The notes under the pieces are model-generated. The model did not search any database, was not told the origin of the DNA, and saw nothing but the letters and a program-made list of their open reading frames with translations. 55,380 nucleotides of DNA from UBA791 sp963602355 (GTDB taxonomy: Bacteria; Cyanobacteriota; Vampirovibrionia; Gastranaerophilales; Gastranaerophilaceae), in NCBI GenBank assembly GCA_963602355.1, contig CAVCIU010000006.1:1-55380 (forward strand), read 5' to 3'. A program made the translations under genes and the position numbers. This document shows positions 34,238-42,271 of this stretch, piece by piece. Positions within the stretch are counted from its first letter, which is position 1; the number at the start of each line of letters is the position of its first letter.

Positions 34238-35362
34238 ATGAAGGAATACGAATCTGGAACATATATTTTACACAAAGGGTACAAGCCATTCAATCCGTCA
34301 TTTATCAATGATAATATAGATTGGAAATTAGAAGAACTTGCGCCATTATTGCAAGACGCCAGTCTTTGGCTTGGTAAATTAAATTCTTATGCTGATTTGA
34401 TACCTAATATTGAGTTTTTTATTAAAATGTATGCAACAAAAGAAGCTACAAATTCAAATAGAATTGAAGGAACAAGAACAACATTTGATGATGCCATTTC
34501 ACCTGTTGAACAAATTAAACCTGAATTTCGTGATGATTGGCACGAAGTTCAAAACTATATTCAAGCAATAAATTATTCTATTGAAAGATTAAATGAATTG
34601 CCTATTTCAATGAGATTGATTAAAGAAGCCCATAAAATTTTATTGCAAGGTGTTAGAGGTGAACACAAAACTCCAGGTGAAATTAGAAAAACACAAAACT
34701 GGATTGGTGGTTCTTCACTTCAAGATGCTTTTTTTATTCCACCAGAACCTAATATGTTGTCCGATTTATTAACTGATATTGAAAAATTTTTGCATAATGA
34801 AAACTTGCAGGTACCTGAAATAATAAGAGCAGGCATTGTTCATTACCAATTTGAAACAATCCACCCATTTTTAGACGGAAATGGGAGAACCGGTAGACTC
34901 TTGATTATTTTATATTTGATAAGCGCCGGATTATTGAATAAACCAGTTTTGTATATTTCAGATTTTTTTGAAAGAAACAGAATGTCTTATTATGATTCGC
35001 TTTCAATGGTTAAACAAACAAATAATATTACTCAATGGCTAAAATTCTTTTTAAGTGGAATTATTGAAACGTCAAAAAATAGTATAAAAACTTTTGAAGA
35101 AATCATAAAACTTAAAAAAGAAGCAGAAAGCAAACTTGAAAAAATAGGTAAAAAAGCAACAAACGGTCAAAAGCTACTTGAATTGCTATATTCAACCCCA
35201 AAAGTTAATTCAAAAATTGTTTGCGAAAATTTAGGCATAACTCCTGCAACTGCAAATGGACTTTTAAAAGCATTTGTAGAAATAGGAATTTTAGAAGAAA
35301 AAACAGGCTTTAACAGAAACCGTTATTATGTGTTTGAGGATTACATCAAGATTTTTAGATAA
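34238..35362 (+). CDS. Fic-domain AMPylase-type protein with N-terminal inhibitory motif and C-terminal winged helix
   Basis: A 374-residue Fic protein. The active-site loop HPFLDGNGRTGRLLI near residue 208 has all key residues (catalytic His, Asp, Asn, two Arg). SNRIEGT near residue 72 matches the S/T-x3-E-G inhibitory helix of class II Fic enzymes, in which the Glu blocks ATP binding. The C-terminal 90 residues (NGQKLLELLYSTPKVNSKIVC in parts; ITPATANGLLKAFVEIGIL) form a winged helix, as in the common Fic/DOC-wHTH proteins. Targets unknown. It lies inside the fragmented tRNA-Arg region, with no antitoxin gene needed because the inhibitory motif is internal. Probable recent arrival. Confidence 0.9.
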   Translation: MKEYESGTYILHKGYKPFNPSFINDNIDWKLEELAPLLQDASLWLGKLNSYADLIPNIEFFIKMYATKEATNSNRIEGTRTTFDDAISPVEQIKPEFRDDWHEVQNYIQAINYSIERLNELPISMRLIKEAHKILLQGVRGEHKTPGEIRKTQNWIGGSSLQDAFFIPPEPNMLSDLLTDIEKFLHNENLQVPEIIRAGIVHYQFETIHPFLDGNGRTGRLLIILYLISAGLLNKPVLYISDFFERNRMSYYDSLSMVKQTNNITQWLKFFLSGIIETSKNSIKTFEEIIKLKKEAESKLEKIGKKATNGQKLLELLYSTPKVNSKIVCENLGITPATANGLLKAFVEIGILEEKTGFNRNRYYVFEDYIKIFR

Positions 35363-35453
35363 AATTACTGAAGTAAGTTAAGAATTATAAAAGCATGCAA
35401 CATCAAGTACAAATTGTTTAAATTTTAGTCCAAAGTTAATTTAACACAACAAA

Positions 35454-35483
35454 AAAAGAGATAGCCTTTCGGTTATCTCTTTT
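35454..35483 (-). terminator. Hairpin next to a 15-base tRNA-Arg fragment
   Basis: A 13-bp stem with one G-T pair (aaaagagatagcc / ggttatctctttt) and a TTTC loop resembles the tRNA-Arg terminator at 35642 but with a different stem. It is followed at 35491-35505 by atgcctgccgcgatt, the first 15 bases of the tRNA 3' end (one mismatch). Probably a relic of a former tRNA copy; it may also terminate the Fic transcript. Confidence 0.6.
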
Positions 35484-35641
35484 AAAAAATATGCCTGCCG
35501 CGATTGTCTTGCTCACTCGCATTTAACGGCAATTCCGAGTTTTGATTTGCGTGATTCATCACTTAATCAAAAGCTCTCCAGCCTCAGCTCGTTCGCGCTC
35601 AAACGCAAAAATGGCATTCTCATCGCTGACACACTTAATAA

Positions 35642-35671
35642 AAAAAAGATAATCTTTCGATTATCTTTTTT
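35642..35671 (-). terminator. Terminator of the tRNA-Arg gene
   Basis: A perfect 13-bp stem (aaaaaagataatc / gattatctttttt) with a TTTC loop. In the minus direction it directly follows the tRNA 3' end and ends in a T-run. An almost identical hairpin occurs at 33797-33822 next to the tRNA remnant. Confidence 0.8.
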
Positions 35672-35676
35672 AAAAA

Positions 35677-35750
35677 TACGCCTGCCGCGATTCGAACGCG
35701 GGACCCTCTGCTTAGAAGGCAGATGCTCTATCCAGCTGAGCTACAGACGC
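35677..35750 (-). tRNA. tRNA-Arg (anticodon TCT)
   Basis: The minus strand folds as a complete cloverleaf of 74 bases. The acceptor GCGTCTG pairs with CAGGCGT (two G-T pairs), the D arm contains AGCTCAGCTGGATAGAGC, the anticodon stem TCTGC/GCAGA encloses CTTCTAA with anticodon TCT (reads AGA), the variable loop is GGGTC, and the T arm contains GTTCGAATC. The discriminator is A and CCA is not encoded. A T-rich hairpin terminator follows. Partial copies occur on both sides (33832, 35491, 35836). Confidence 0.96.
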
Positions 35751-35835
35751 ATATCTACTTTTGTTGTTATTCAATTTTCATGCTCAGCTGGCTTTAATGT
35801 GGACAAGCCACTGAGTTTCGCTTTCGCTCACCTCG

Positions 35836-35852
35836 TGAGCTACAGACGCATA
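35836..35852 (-). pseudogene. 17-base copy of the tRNA-Arg 5' end
   Basis: tgagctacagacgcata is identical to 35737-35753, the 5' end and upstream flank of the tRNA-Arg, 99 bases away. The following 20 bases are also similar. The rest of the tRNA is missing. Confidence 0.6.
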
Positions 35853-35962
35853 CATCATTTCTTGTTATTTATCTGTAAGATTATTCTATCACACAAAATT
35901 TTTCCATGCAACCTTAAAATTTTTAAGGTATAATTTTTTTATAAAAAAGAGAGGAAAATTTT

Positions 35963-38545
35963 ATGTTAAAAGGTAACGAAATTAGACAATTATATCTAGA
36001 TTTTTTCAAAAACAAACATCAACACACAGTTGTTGAAAGTTCATCGCTTGTTCCTGACAATCCGACTGTACTTCTTACAACTGCAGGTATGTTACAATTT
36101 TTACCAATATTTTTAGGTATCGTTAAATCACCTTACGACCCTGCTCGTGCAACTTCTTGCCAAAAATGTGCTCGTGCCGGTGGTAAAGACTCTGATATCG
36201 AAAATGTTGGACGTACTCCACGCCACCATACATTCTTTGAAATGTTAGGAAACTTTTCTTTTGGTGATTATTATAAAAAAGAAATTATTCCTTGGGCATG
36301 GGATTTCGTTACAAATGTTTTAAAATTAGATAAAGATAGACTTTGGATTACAATCTTTGAAACAGATGATGAAGCCTATGACATTTGGCGCAGTGTAGGT
36401 GTTGCACCAGACAGAATTAAACGTAAAGGTAAAAAAGACAACTTCTGGGGTCCTCCAGGTGCATCTGGCTCTTGTGGTCCATGTTCTGAAATTCACTACG
36501 ACTTAGGTGAACAATTCAAATGTTCAGAAGATTGTGGTATCGACACATGCGAATGCGACCGTTGGGTTGAAATTTGGAACCTTGTATTCACAGAATTATA
36601 TCAAGATGAAGAAGGCAACCAATCACCACTTGAATCAAAGAACGTTGATACAGGTATGGGTCTTGAACGTATCGCAATGGTTTGCCAAGGTGTAACATCA
36701 ACATTTGAAACAGATTTATTAAGACCAATTCTTGATAAAGTTGTTGAAATGAGCGGAGTTGAATACAAAAAATCTGAAAAAACAGATGTTTCTTTAAGAA
36801 TTATCACTGACCATGCTCGTTGCGTAACTTTCTTAATCAATGACGGTGTTATCCCAGGAAATGAAGGTAGAAGTTATGTACTACGTATGATTTTACGTCG
36901 TGCCCTAAGACACGGTAAAATTCTTGGCATGGAACTTCCATTCCTTCACAAATTAGTTGACGTAGTAATCGAAAACTACGGTGAAGCTTATCCAGATTTA
37001 GTTAAAAACAAAGCTAAAATTGTTGATACAATCTTAAAAGAAGAAGAACGTTTCAACAAAACACTAGATAGAGGATATAAATTATTAAACGAATTCATCG
37101 ACAACAAAAAAGACATTGACGGTGAAAACGCATTCAAACTTTATGACACATACGGTTTCCCATTTGAACTTACAAAAGAAATCGCAGAAGAAAACGGCTT
37201 AAAAGCTGACGAAGAAGGCTTTAAGGTTGCAATGAAAGAACAAAAAGACCGTGCTAAAGCTGCAACACAAAAGATTTCTGTAACAGGCGACATCAAGTAT
37301 GCAAAAGTTGAAGAAAAAGTTGGTGCAACTGATTTCGTTGGTTACACTGATTTAGAATGTGATGCAAAAATCCTTGAAACACTAGATGGCGAAGGATACA
37401 TTGATGTTGTACTTGATAAAACTCCATTCTATGCAGAATGTGGTGGTCAAGTTGGCGATTCAGGTGTAATCGAAAGCGATAGCGTAAAACTTAATGTTTT
37501 AACAACATTTAAAGTTAACAAATTATTCGTTCACCGTTGCGAACTTGTAAACGGCGAAATAGAAATCGGTTCAACTGTTCATGCTCGCATCGATAAAGAA
37601 CGCAGAGGACAAATTAAAGTTCACCACACATCTGCTCACTTACTTCAATCAGCTTTACAACACGTATTATCAGGTGATGTTCATCAGGCTGGTTCACAAG
37701 TCGAAGAAGACAGAATGAGATTTGACTTCACATTCGATAGAGCAATGACAGACAAAGAAATTCAAAAAGCTGAAGACTTGATGAATGAATGGATTTCTGA
37801 AGATTTAGACGTAACAACAAAAGTTATGAATATTGATGAAGCCCGTCAAACAGGTGCAATGGCTTTATTCGGCGAAAAATACGAAGACGAAGTAAGAGTT
37901 GTATCAATCGGCGATATTTCAAAAGAATTCTGCGCAGGTTGCCATGCATCTCATACAGGTCAATTAAGACTTGCAAAAATCGTTTCAGAATCTGCAATTG
38001 CAGCAGGTACAAGACGTATTGAAGTAGTTGTTGCAAAATCTGCTCTTAAATATTTATCAGAGAAAGCAAATGCTATGGATAAATTAGCTTCAAAATTCAA
38101 AGCTCATTACGATGAAGTTGAAGCACGTATTGATAAAATCCAAGAAGAAAACAAAGAGCTTCAAAAAGAATTAACAACATTAAAATCAGCACAAGCAAAA
38201 GACAAATTCAAAGAATTTGCATCAAAAGCTATTGATATTGCTGACGGCAAATTATTTGTTCAAAAAATGGATCAACTTGATTCTAACGCATTAAAAGAAG
38301 GTGTTGAAATGCTTGCAAACAAACTGGGTAATTCAATTATCGCGGTTGTTGCTGGTACATCAATTTTTGTTAAAGTTTCTGATAACTTTGTAGCAAAAGG
38401 TGTAAATGCTGGTAACATCGTTAAAGAAATCGCAGCTGCAACAGAAGGTAAAGGTGGTGGAAGACCACAATTTGCTCAAGGCGCAGTTAAAGATGTATCA
38501 AAAGTTGATGCAGTCTTAGCAAAAATTGAAAACGATTTAAAATAA
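35963..38545 (+). CDS. alaS: Alanine-tRNA ligase
   Basis: An 860-residue alanyl-tRNA synthetase (usual about 870). The class II core has RHHTFFEMLGNFSFGDYYK and GMGLERIAMV. The editing domain has HHTSAHLLQSALQHVL and the Cys/His motif CAGCHASHTGQL that binds zinc, and the C-terminal part ends with GGGRPQFAQG, the glycine-rich C-Ala motif. A coiled-coil region (about residues 700-760) precedes C-Ala as usual. GAGAGG precedes the ATG. Two hairpins follow the gene. Confidence 0.97.
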   Translation: MLKGNEIRQLYLDFFKNKHQHTVVESSSLVPDNPTVLLTTAGMLQFLPIFLGIVKSPYDPARATSCQKCARAGGKDSDIENVGRTPRHHTFFEMLGNFSFGDYYKKEIIPWAWDFVTNVLKLDKDRLWITIFETDDEAYDIWRSVGVAPDRIKRKGKKDNFWGPPGASGSCGPCSEIHYDLGEQFKCSEDCGIDTCECDRWVEIWNLVFTELYQDEEGNQSPLESKNVDTGMGLERIAMVCQGVTSTFETDLLRPILDKVVEMSGVEYKKSEKTDVSLRIITDHARCVTFLINDGVIPGNEGRSYVLRMILRRALRHGKILGMELPFLHKLVDVVIENYGEAYPDLVKNKAKIVDTILKEEERFNKTLDRGYKLLNEFIDNKKDIDGENAFKLYDTYGFPFELTKEIAEENGLKADEEGFKVAMKEQKDRAKAATQKISVTGDIKYAKVEEKVGATDFVGYTDLECDAKILETLDGEGYIDVVLDKTPFYAECGGQVGDSGVIESDSVKLNVLTTFKVNKLFVHRCELVNGEIEIGSTVHARIDKERRGQIKVHHTSAHLLQSALQHVLSGDVHQAGSQVEEDRMRFDFTFDRAMTDKEIQKAEDLMNEWISEDLDVTTKVMNIDEARQTGAMALFGEKYEDEVRVVSIGDISKEFCAGCHASHTGQLRLAKIVSESAIAAGTRRIEVVVAKSALKYLSEKANAMDKLASKFKAHYDEVEARIDKIQEENKELQKELTTLKSAQAKDKFKEFASKAIDIADGKLFVQKMDQLDSNALKEGVEMLANKLGNSIIAVVAGTSIFVKVSDNFVAKGVNAGNIVKEIAAATEGKGGGRPQFAQGAVKDVSKVDAVLAKIENDLK

Positions 38546-38572
38546 GTTGTTGGGCAAGTATGCCCAACCTAC

Positions 38573-38612
38573 AAAAAGAGAGGCGAAGCCTACGGCTTCG
38601 CCTCTCTTTTTT
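38573..38612 (+). terminator. Terminator of alaS, GGCG-core hairpin with TAC loop, preceded by a second hairpin
   Basis: Left arm agagaggcgaagcc pairs perfectly with ggcttcgcctctct around a TAC loop; flanking A and T runs extend the stem and supply the T-tail. A smaller hairpin gttgggca/tgcccaac with an AGTA loop lies just upstream at 38548-38567. Both are GC-rich in an AT-rich gap. Confidence 0.85.
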
Positions 38613-38704
38613 ATCCCTTTTACAAATCAAAACATTTTCTTGACAATATGTTAGCCGTGCCTTACAATTATCTGTGGCAAAAACCTATTTTAGAGGACTC
38701 ATCA

Positions 38705-41080
38705 ATGTTTGCGGAAAAGAAAATCACGTTAGATAAATTACAAGTTGGCAAAGATGCAATGATTGCATCAGTCGATTGTGCAGACAAAGCTTTAAGACAA
38801 CATATTTTGGATATGGGACTTATCCCAGGAGTAGAGGTTACATTAGTAAAAACAGCGCCTCTTGGTGATCCTTTAGAAATCAGATTAAGAGGTTATGAAT
38901 TAACACTTAGAAAAAAAGATGCTTCAAAAATTCAAATAAAAGATATTCACGAAGCGCATAATTCCCCTCGTAAAAACAAAGTTTTCAAAGAAATTGAACA
39001 CTCACAAAAGGGTGAAAAAGTTGTTTATACAACAAAAAAGAATAAAAATGCAAAACCAAAATCAAAATTAGTATTCGCACTTGCAGGTAATCAAAATTGC
39101 GGTAAAACAACTTTGTACAACAAATTAACTGGCTCAAATCAACACGTCGGAAACTTTCCTGGGGTTACAGTTGATAGAACTTATGGACATCTTGTAGGAC
39201 ACAAAGAGATTACAATCACTGACCTTCCTGGAATTTATTCACTTTCTCCGTACAGTAGCGAAGAAATTGTTACTCGTAATTTTATACTTGATGAAAAGCC
39301 AGACGGAATTATTAATATTGTCGATGCGACAAATATTGAAAGAAATTTATTGTTAACAATGCAATTAATTGAATTGAATGTTCCAATGGTAATTGCGTTG
39401 AATATGATGGACGAGGTTTACAAAAACGGTGGAAATATTGACGTAAACGGTATGGAAGCTATGTTGGGTGTACCTGTAATTCCTATTTCAGCATCAAAAG
39501 GTGAAGGTATTGCAGAACTTGTTGAACACGCAATAAATGTGGCTAAATACCAAGAATATCCAGGGAGAATAGATTTTTGTGAAGCTGAACCTGATGAAAA
39601 AGGCGCAGTACATAGATGTATTCATGCAATTAGCCACTTGATTGAAGACCATGCAACTGAGGTTAATATTCCTCTTCGCTTTGCGGCTACAAAGCTTGTG
39701 GAAAGAGACCCTTTAATTTTAAAATCATTGGACTTACCTAAAAATGATATTAAAGCTTTGAACGATTTAATTTCGCAAATGGAAAAAGAAAGAGGTCTTG
39801 ATAATGCTGCAGCTCTTGCAGATATGAGATTTTCTTTTATTGAAAAACTTTCAAATGAATTTGTTCATAAACCAGTTGGTGAAACAATTGGCGATAAATT
39901 CTCAAGACGATTAGACAAAGTTTTGACAGGTAAATACACAGCAATGTTAGCATTCTTTGCGATTATGGCAGGGATTTTCTATTTAACATTTGGACCTGTC
40001 GGAACATTTTTATCAGAAGTAATGCAATTCTGCATTATGGAAGTTACAGATTTCACTGACAGTATGTTAACATTGTATGGCTTAAATCCTGTCGTACATT
40101 CATTAATCATTGACGGTATTTTTGCAGGTGTTGGTGCAGTCTTGAGTTTCTTACCTGTAATCATTGTACTATTCTTCTTCTTATCAATACTTGAAGACAG
40201 TGGTTATATGGCTCGTGTAGCCTTTGTTATGGATAAGATTTTGAGAAAAATCGGTTTATCTGGTAGAAGTTTTGTTCCTATGTTAATCGGTTTTGGTTGT
40301 TCAGTTCCGGCAATCATGTCAACAAGAACATTGCCTTCTGAAAGAGACAGAAAAATGACAATTTTCTTAACTCCATTTATGAGTTGTTCTGCTAAATTGC
40401 CAATATATGTTTTATTCACAGCTGCATTTTTCGCTAAAAATCAAGTACAAGTTATATTGAGCTTGTATTTTATAGGAATTATCGTCGGTATAATTTTTGC
40501 ATACATAATGAAATTTACCTTCTTTAAAGGTGAACCTGTTCCGTTTGTAATGGAATTACCAAATTATAGAATGCCTGATGCGTTGAATGTTTATAGATTA
40601 ATTTATTCAAAAGCCAAAGACTTTGTTACAAAAGCTTTTACAGTAATTTTCTACGCAACAATTATAATTTGGTTCTTACAAACATTTGATGCAAAATTGA
40701 ATTTGGTAACAGATTCAGCACAAAGCTTATTAGCAATGTTAGGTAACTTTGTAACACCAGTGTTTGAACCTTTAGGCATAAGTGATTGGAGAATATCAAC
40801 AGCCTTTTTAACAGGTTTTATGGCAAAAGAAAGTGTTGTAAGTACGTTGACAGTATTGTTAAACGGTGATTTGGATAAATTACCAATGTTGTTCACACCA
40901 CTAACAGCCTTTGTATTCTTGGTATTTTCATTATTATACACACCTTGCGTTGCAGCAATTGCAACAGTAAAAAGAGAATTGGGTAATTGGTACGCAGTTC
41001 TTGTCGTAGCAGTTCAATGCGCAATTGCATGGTTTGTAGCATACATTGTTTACTTAATAGGAAACTTGATTATAAAATAG
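38705..41080 (+). CDS. feoB: FeoA-FeoB fusion, ferrous iron transporter
   Basis: The start at 38705 is supported by AGAGGA about nine bases upstream; the frame is open to 38648. The 791-residue protein begins with a complete FeoA (SH3-like) domain, residues about 5-80 (LDKLQVGKDAMIASV, GLIPGVEVTLV). A linker leads to the G domain: GNQNCGKTT near 127, DLPGIYSLSP, and NMMD as the G4 motif. The membrane domain has about ten helices with the conserved GFGCSVPAIMSTRTL and FLTGFMAKESVVSTL. FeoB takes up Fe2+ under anaerobic conditions; FeoA normally is a separate small protein. The fusion is known from some other bacteria. No Fur site is evident upstream. Confidence 0.95.
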   Translation: MFAEKKITLDKLQVGKDAMIASVDCADKALRQHILDMGLIPGVEVTLVKTAPLGDPLEIRLRGYELTLRKKDASKIQIKDIHEAHNSPRKNKVFKEIEHSQKGEKVVYTTKKNKNAKPKSKLVFALAGNQNCGKTTLYNKLTGSNQHVGNFPGVTVDRTYGHLVGHKEITITDLPGIYSLSPYSSEEIVTRNFILDEKPDGIINIVDATNIERNLLLTMQLIELNVPMVIALNMMDEVYKNGGNIDVNGMEAMLGVPVIPISASKGEGIAELVEHAINVAKYQEYPGRIDFCEAEPDEKGAVHRCIHAISHLIEDHATEVNIPLRFAATKLVERDPLILKSLDLPKNDIKALNDLISQMEKERGLDNAAALADMRFSFIEKLSNEFVHKPVGETIGDKFSRRLDKVLTGKYTAMLAFFAIMAGIFYLTFGPVGTFLSEVMQFCIMEVTDFTDSMLTLYGLNPVVHSLIIDGIFAGVGAVLSFLPVIIVLFFFLSILEDSGYMARVAFVMDKILRKIGLSGRSFVPMLIGFGCSVPAIMSTRTLPSERDRKMTIFLTPFMSCSAKLPIYVLFTAAFFAKNQVQVILSLYFIGIIVGIIFAYIMKFTFFKGEPVPFVMELPNYRMPDALNVYRLIYSKAKDFVTKAFTVIFYATIIIWFLQTFDAKLNLVTDSAQSLLAMLGNFVTPVFEPLGISDWRISTAFLTGFMAKESVVSTLTVLLNGDLDKLPMLFTPLTAFVFLVFSLLYTPCVAAIATVKRELGNWYAVLVVAVQCAIAWFVAYIVYLIGNLIIK

Positions 41081-41114
41081 TAAGTTGTAAGTTGTGAATA
41101 AAGGTTAGAAAATC

Positions 41115-41149
41115 TATTCACTATTCACTATTCACTAAAACCTATTCAC
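41115..41149 (+). repeat. Heptamer repeats tattcac between feoB and the acyltransferase gene
   Basis: Three exact tandem copies of tattcac at 41115-41135 and a fourth at 41143-41149. A complementary gtgaata at 41094-41100 can pair with any of them, so a hairpin that slides by seven bases is possible between the two convergent genes. Confidence 0.6.
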
Positions 41150-41152
41150 TAG

Positions 41153-41962
41153 TTAAATTCCAGAGCCTTTAATTTCAATGTGTTTCAATCTTTGTTCAAT
41201 TTTTCTGTACCATTGAAGTGGTTCTTGGTACAAAGTATCATACTCTTCAAGTTTACCTTCTGAGATTTCTTTGAACTGATTATCACATGCTTTTTCTAAA
41301 ACTTCAGCTAAATATTGTGTATATTCTTTTCTATCAACTTTTGCATCTTCAAGAACAATTGGCTCTTGAAAATCAACTAAAACTTCTGGTTTATTAGCTC
41401 TCAAAAACATATAATTTACTGCAATTGGAACTAAGTTAACCTTGCCAAACTTCTTAACTGCATTTTGTGCAATATAAGTTATACCTGTTTGAAATTCAAT
41501 AGGTCTGTAGTTTGGAGGCATAATAATACCTTGCGGGAAAATATACAAGAAATTATTCAAATCTCCAATTGTTTCTGCCGCAAATTTAAGAGCAGGCATT
41601 GATGACTGAGCTGATTTCTTATTAACAGAAAATGCCCCACAACGTCTCAACAATGGAAAGCGATTAAGTTCTTCTACCATAATACGAATTTCTTTTTTAA
41701 ATAATCTTCTGCAAAGATTATAACCTACAAGACCGTCCCACCAATTTGTATGTGGTGCAAACAAGATTGTAGGTGCAGATGTGTCTCTATTAAAAACTTT
41801 ATCGGCATTCTTATATCTAAGAGCAAAAAATCTATTTTCAATCATGTGAAAGAAAACGTAATCCGCAACCCATAACCAAAAAGCATCTGTTTTTGGTGGT
41901 GTAAACTTTTCGTCTTTATTTCTTAATTTCGTAGGTGGTACGTGTTCGTATAAATTTTCCAT
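41153..41962 (-). CDS. 1-acyl-glycerol-phosphate acyltransferase (PlsC-like)
   Basis: The start is uncertain: a TTG at 42034 opens a longer frame; I prefer the ATG at 41962 (269 residues), six bases after a TATAGT and without Shine-Dalgarno (possible leaderless message). The domain has the PLPLAT motif HTNWWD (H-x4-D) near residue 65, a following RRCGAFSVNK and IFPQGIIMPP, the counterpart of the FPEGTR block with E replaced by Q. Family members add acyl chains to lysophosphatidic acid or related lipids. The closest convergent neighbour is feoB. The replaced Glu lowers certainty of the exact acceptor. Confidence 0.82.
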   Translation of the reverse strand: MENLYEHVPPTKLRNKDEKFTPPKTDAFWLWVADYVFFHMIENRFFALRYKNADKVFNRDTSAPTILFAPHTNWWDGLVGYNLCRRLFKKEIRIMVEELNRFPLLRRCGAFSVNKKSAQSSMPALKFAAETIGDLNNFLYIFPQGIIMPPNYRPIEFQTGITYIAQNAVKKFGKVNLVPIAVNYMFLRANKPEVLVDFQEPIVLEDAKVDRKEYTQYLAEVLEKACDNQFKEISEGKLEEYDTLYQEPLQWYRKIEQRLKHIEIKGSGI

Positions 41963-42069
41963 ATTATGACTATAATACAACATTTTTAAAAATAAGGCAG
42001 AAACGTAAAGAAATCTCTTAAAAAATGTTAACAATACACCTTTTTATATTGTTTCAAAAACATGTTTAA

Positions 42070-42160
42070 AATACGATAAAAACATAGGAAATGGAGTGAA
42101 TATCTCCAGCTGTGCCGCAGCCGTAAAAGCCGGAATGCTATAAAAATCGCCAATCTTCGA
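42070..42160 (+). promoter_or_regulatory. Cobalamin (B12) riboswitch
   Basis: The conserved core is readable: GGAAA (42087-42091), GGAGTGAATATCTCC (42093-42107, the GGxGUGAAxxxxUCC stem-loop), CTGTGCCGCAGCCGTAA (42110-42126, B12-box with CCGC and C-x-GT-x-A), and AGCCGGAATGC (42128-42138, the A-G-C-C-x-G-G-A block). These blocks are in the order and spacing of the class of Rfam RF00174. It points along the plus strand to the gene at 42272. Two copies of tttttaccct (42181 and 42206) lie in the following 100 bases, but no clear terminator, so translation control is more likely. Boundaries are approximate. Confidence 0.85.
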
Positions 42161-42271
42161 GCAAAGTAAGGCATTAATACTTTTTACCCTCAGTTTGAGT
42201 ATGAGTTTTTACCCTAATTGTCGAATTTTGGCACACCCAACGTTAGTCTTAATGGAAGTGTTTAAAGAATT

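Larger units (their letters stand above)
35363..35962. other. 600-bp gap: two hairpins, tRNA-Arg and tRNA fragments
   Basis: No protein gene is convincing here. The frame at 35547-35933 crosses the tRNA on the opposite strand and is not family-like. The stretch holds a hairpin and 15-base tRNA fragment (35454-35505), 110 bp of unassigned, relatively GC-rich sequence, a second hairpin (35642-35671), the intact tRNA-Arg (35677-35750) and a 17-base copy of the tRNA 5' end (35836-35852), then the alaS promoter region. Confidence 0.6.

Noticed and set aside
34238..35362. Classical two-gene toxin-antitoxin (Fic/antitoxin) module
   Set aside because: No small antitoxin frame is adjacent, and the inhibitory S-x3-E-G motif is inside the Fic protein itself (class II).
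35547..35933. Protein frame of 128 codons across the tRNA-Arg
   Set aside because: It crosses the tRNA and its terminator on the opposite strand, has no ribosome site and no family-like sequence.
41962..42034. B12 riboswitch regulating the PlsC-like gene
   Set aside because: The aptamer is readable only on the plus strand, while the acyltransferase is on the minus strand and starts on the other side.
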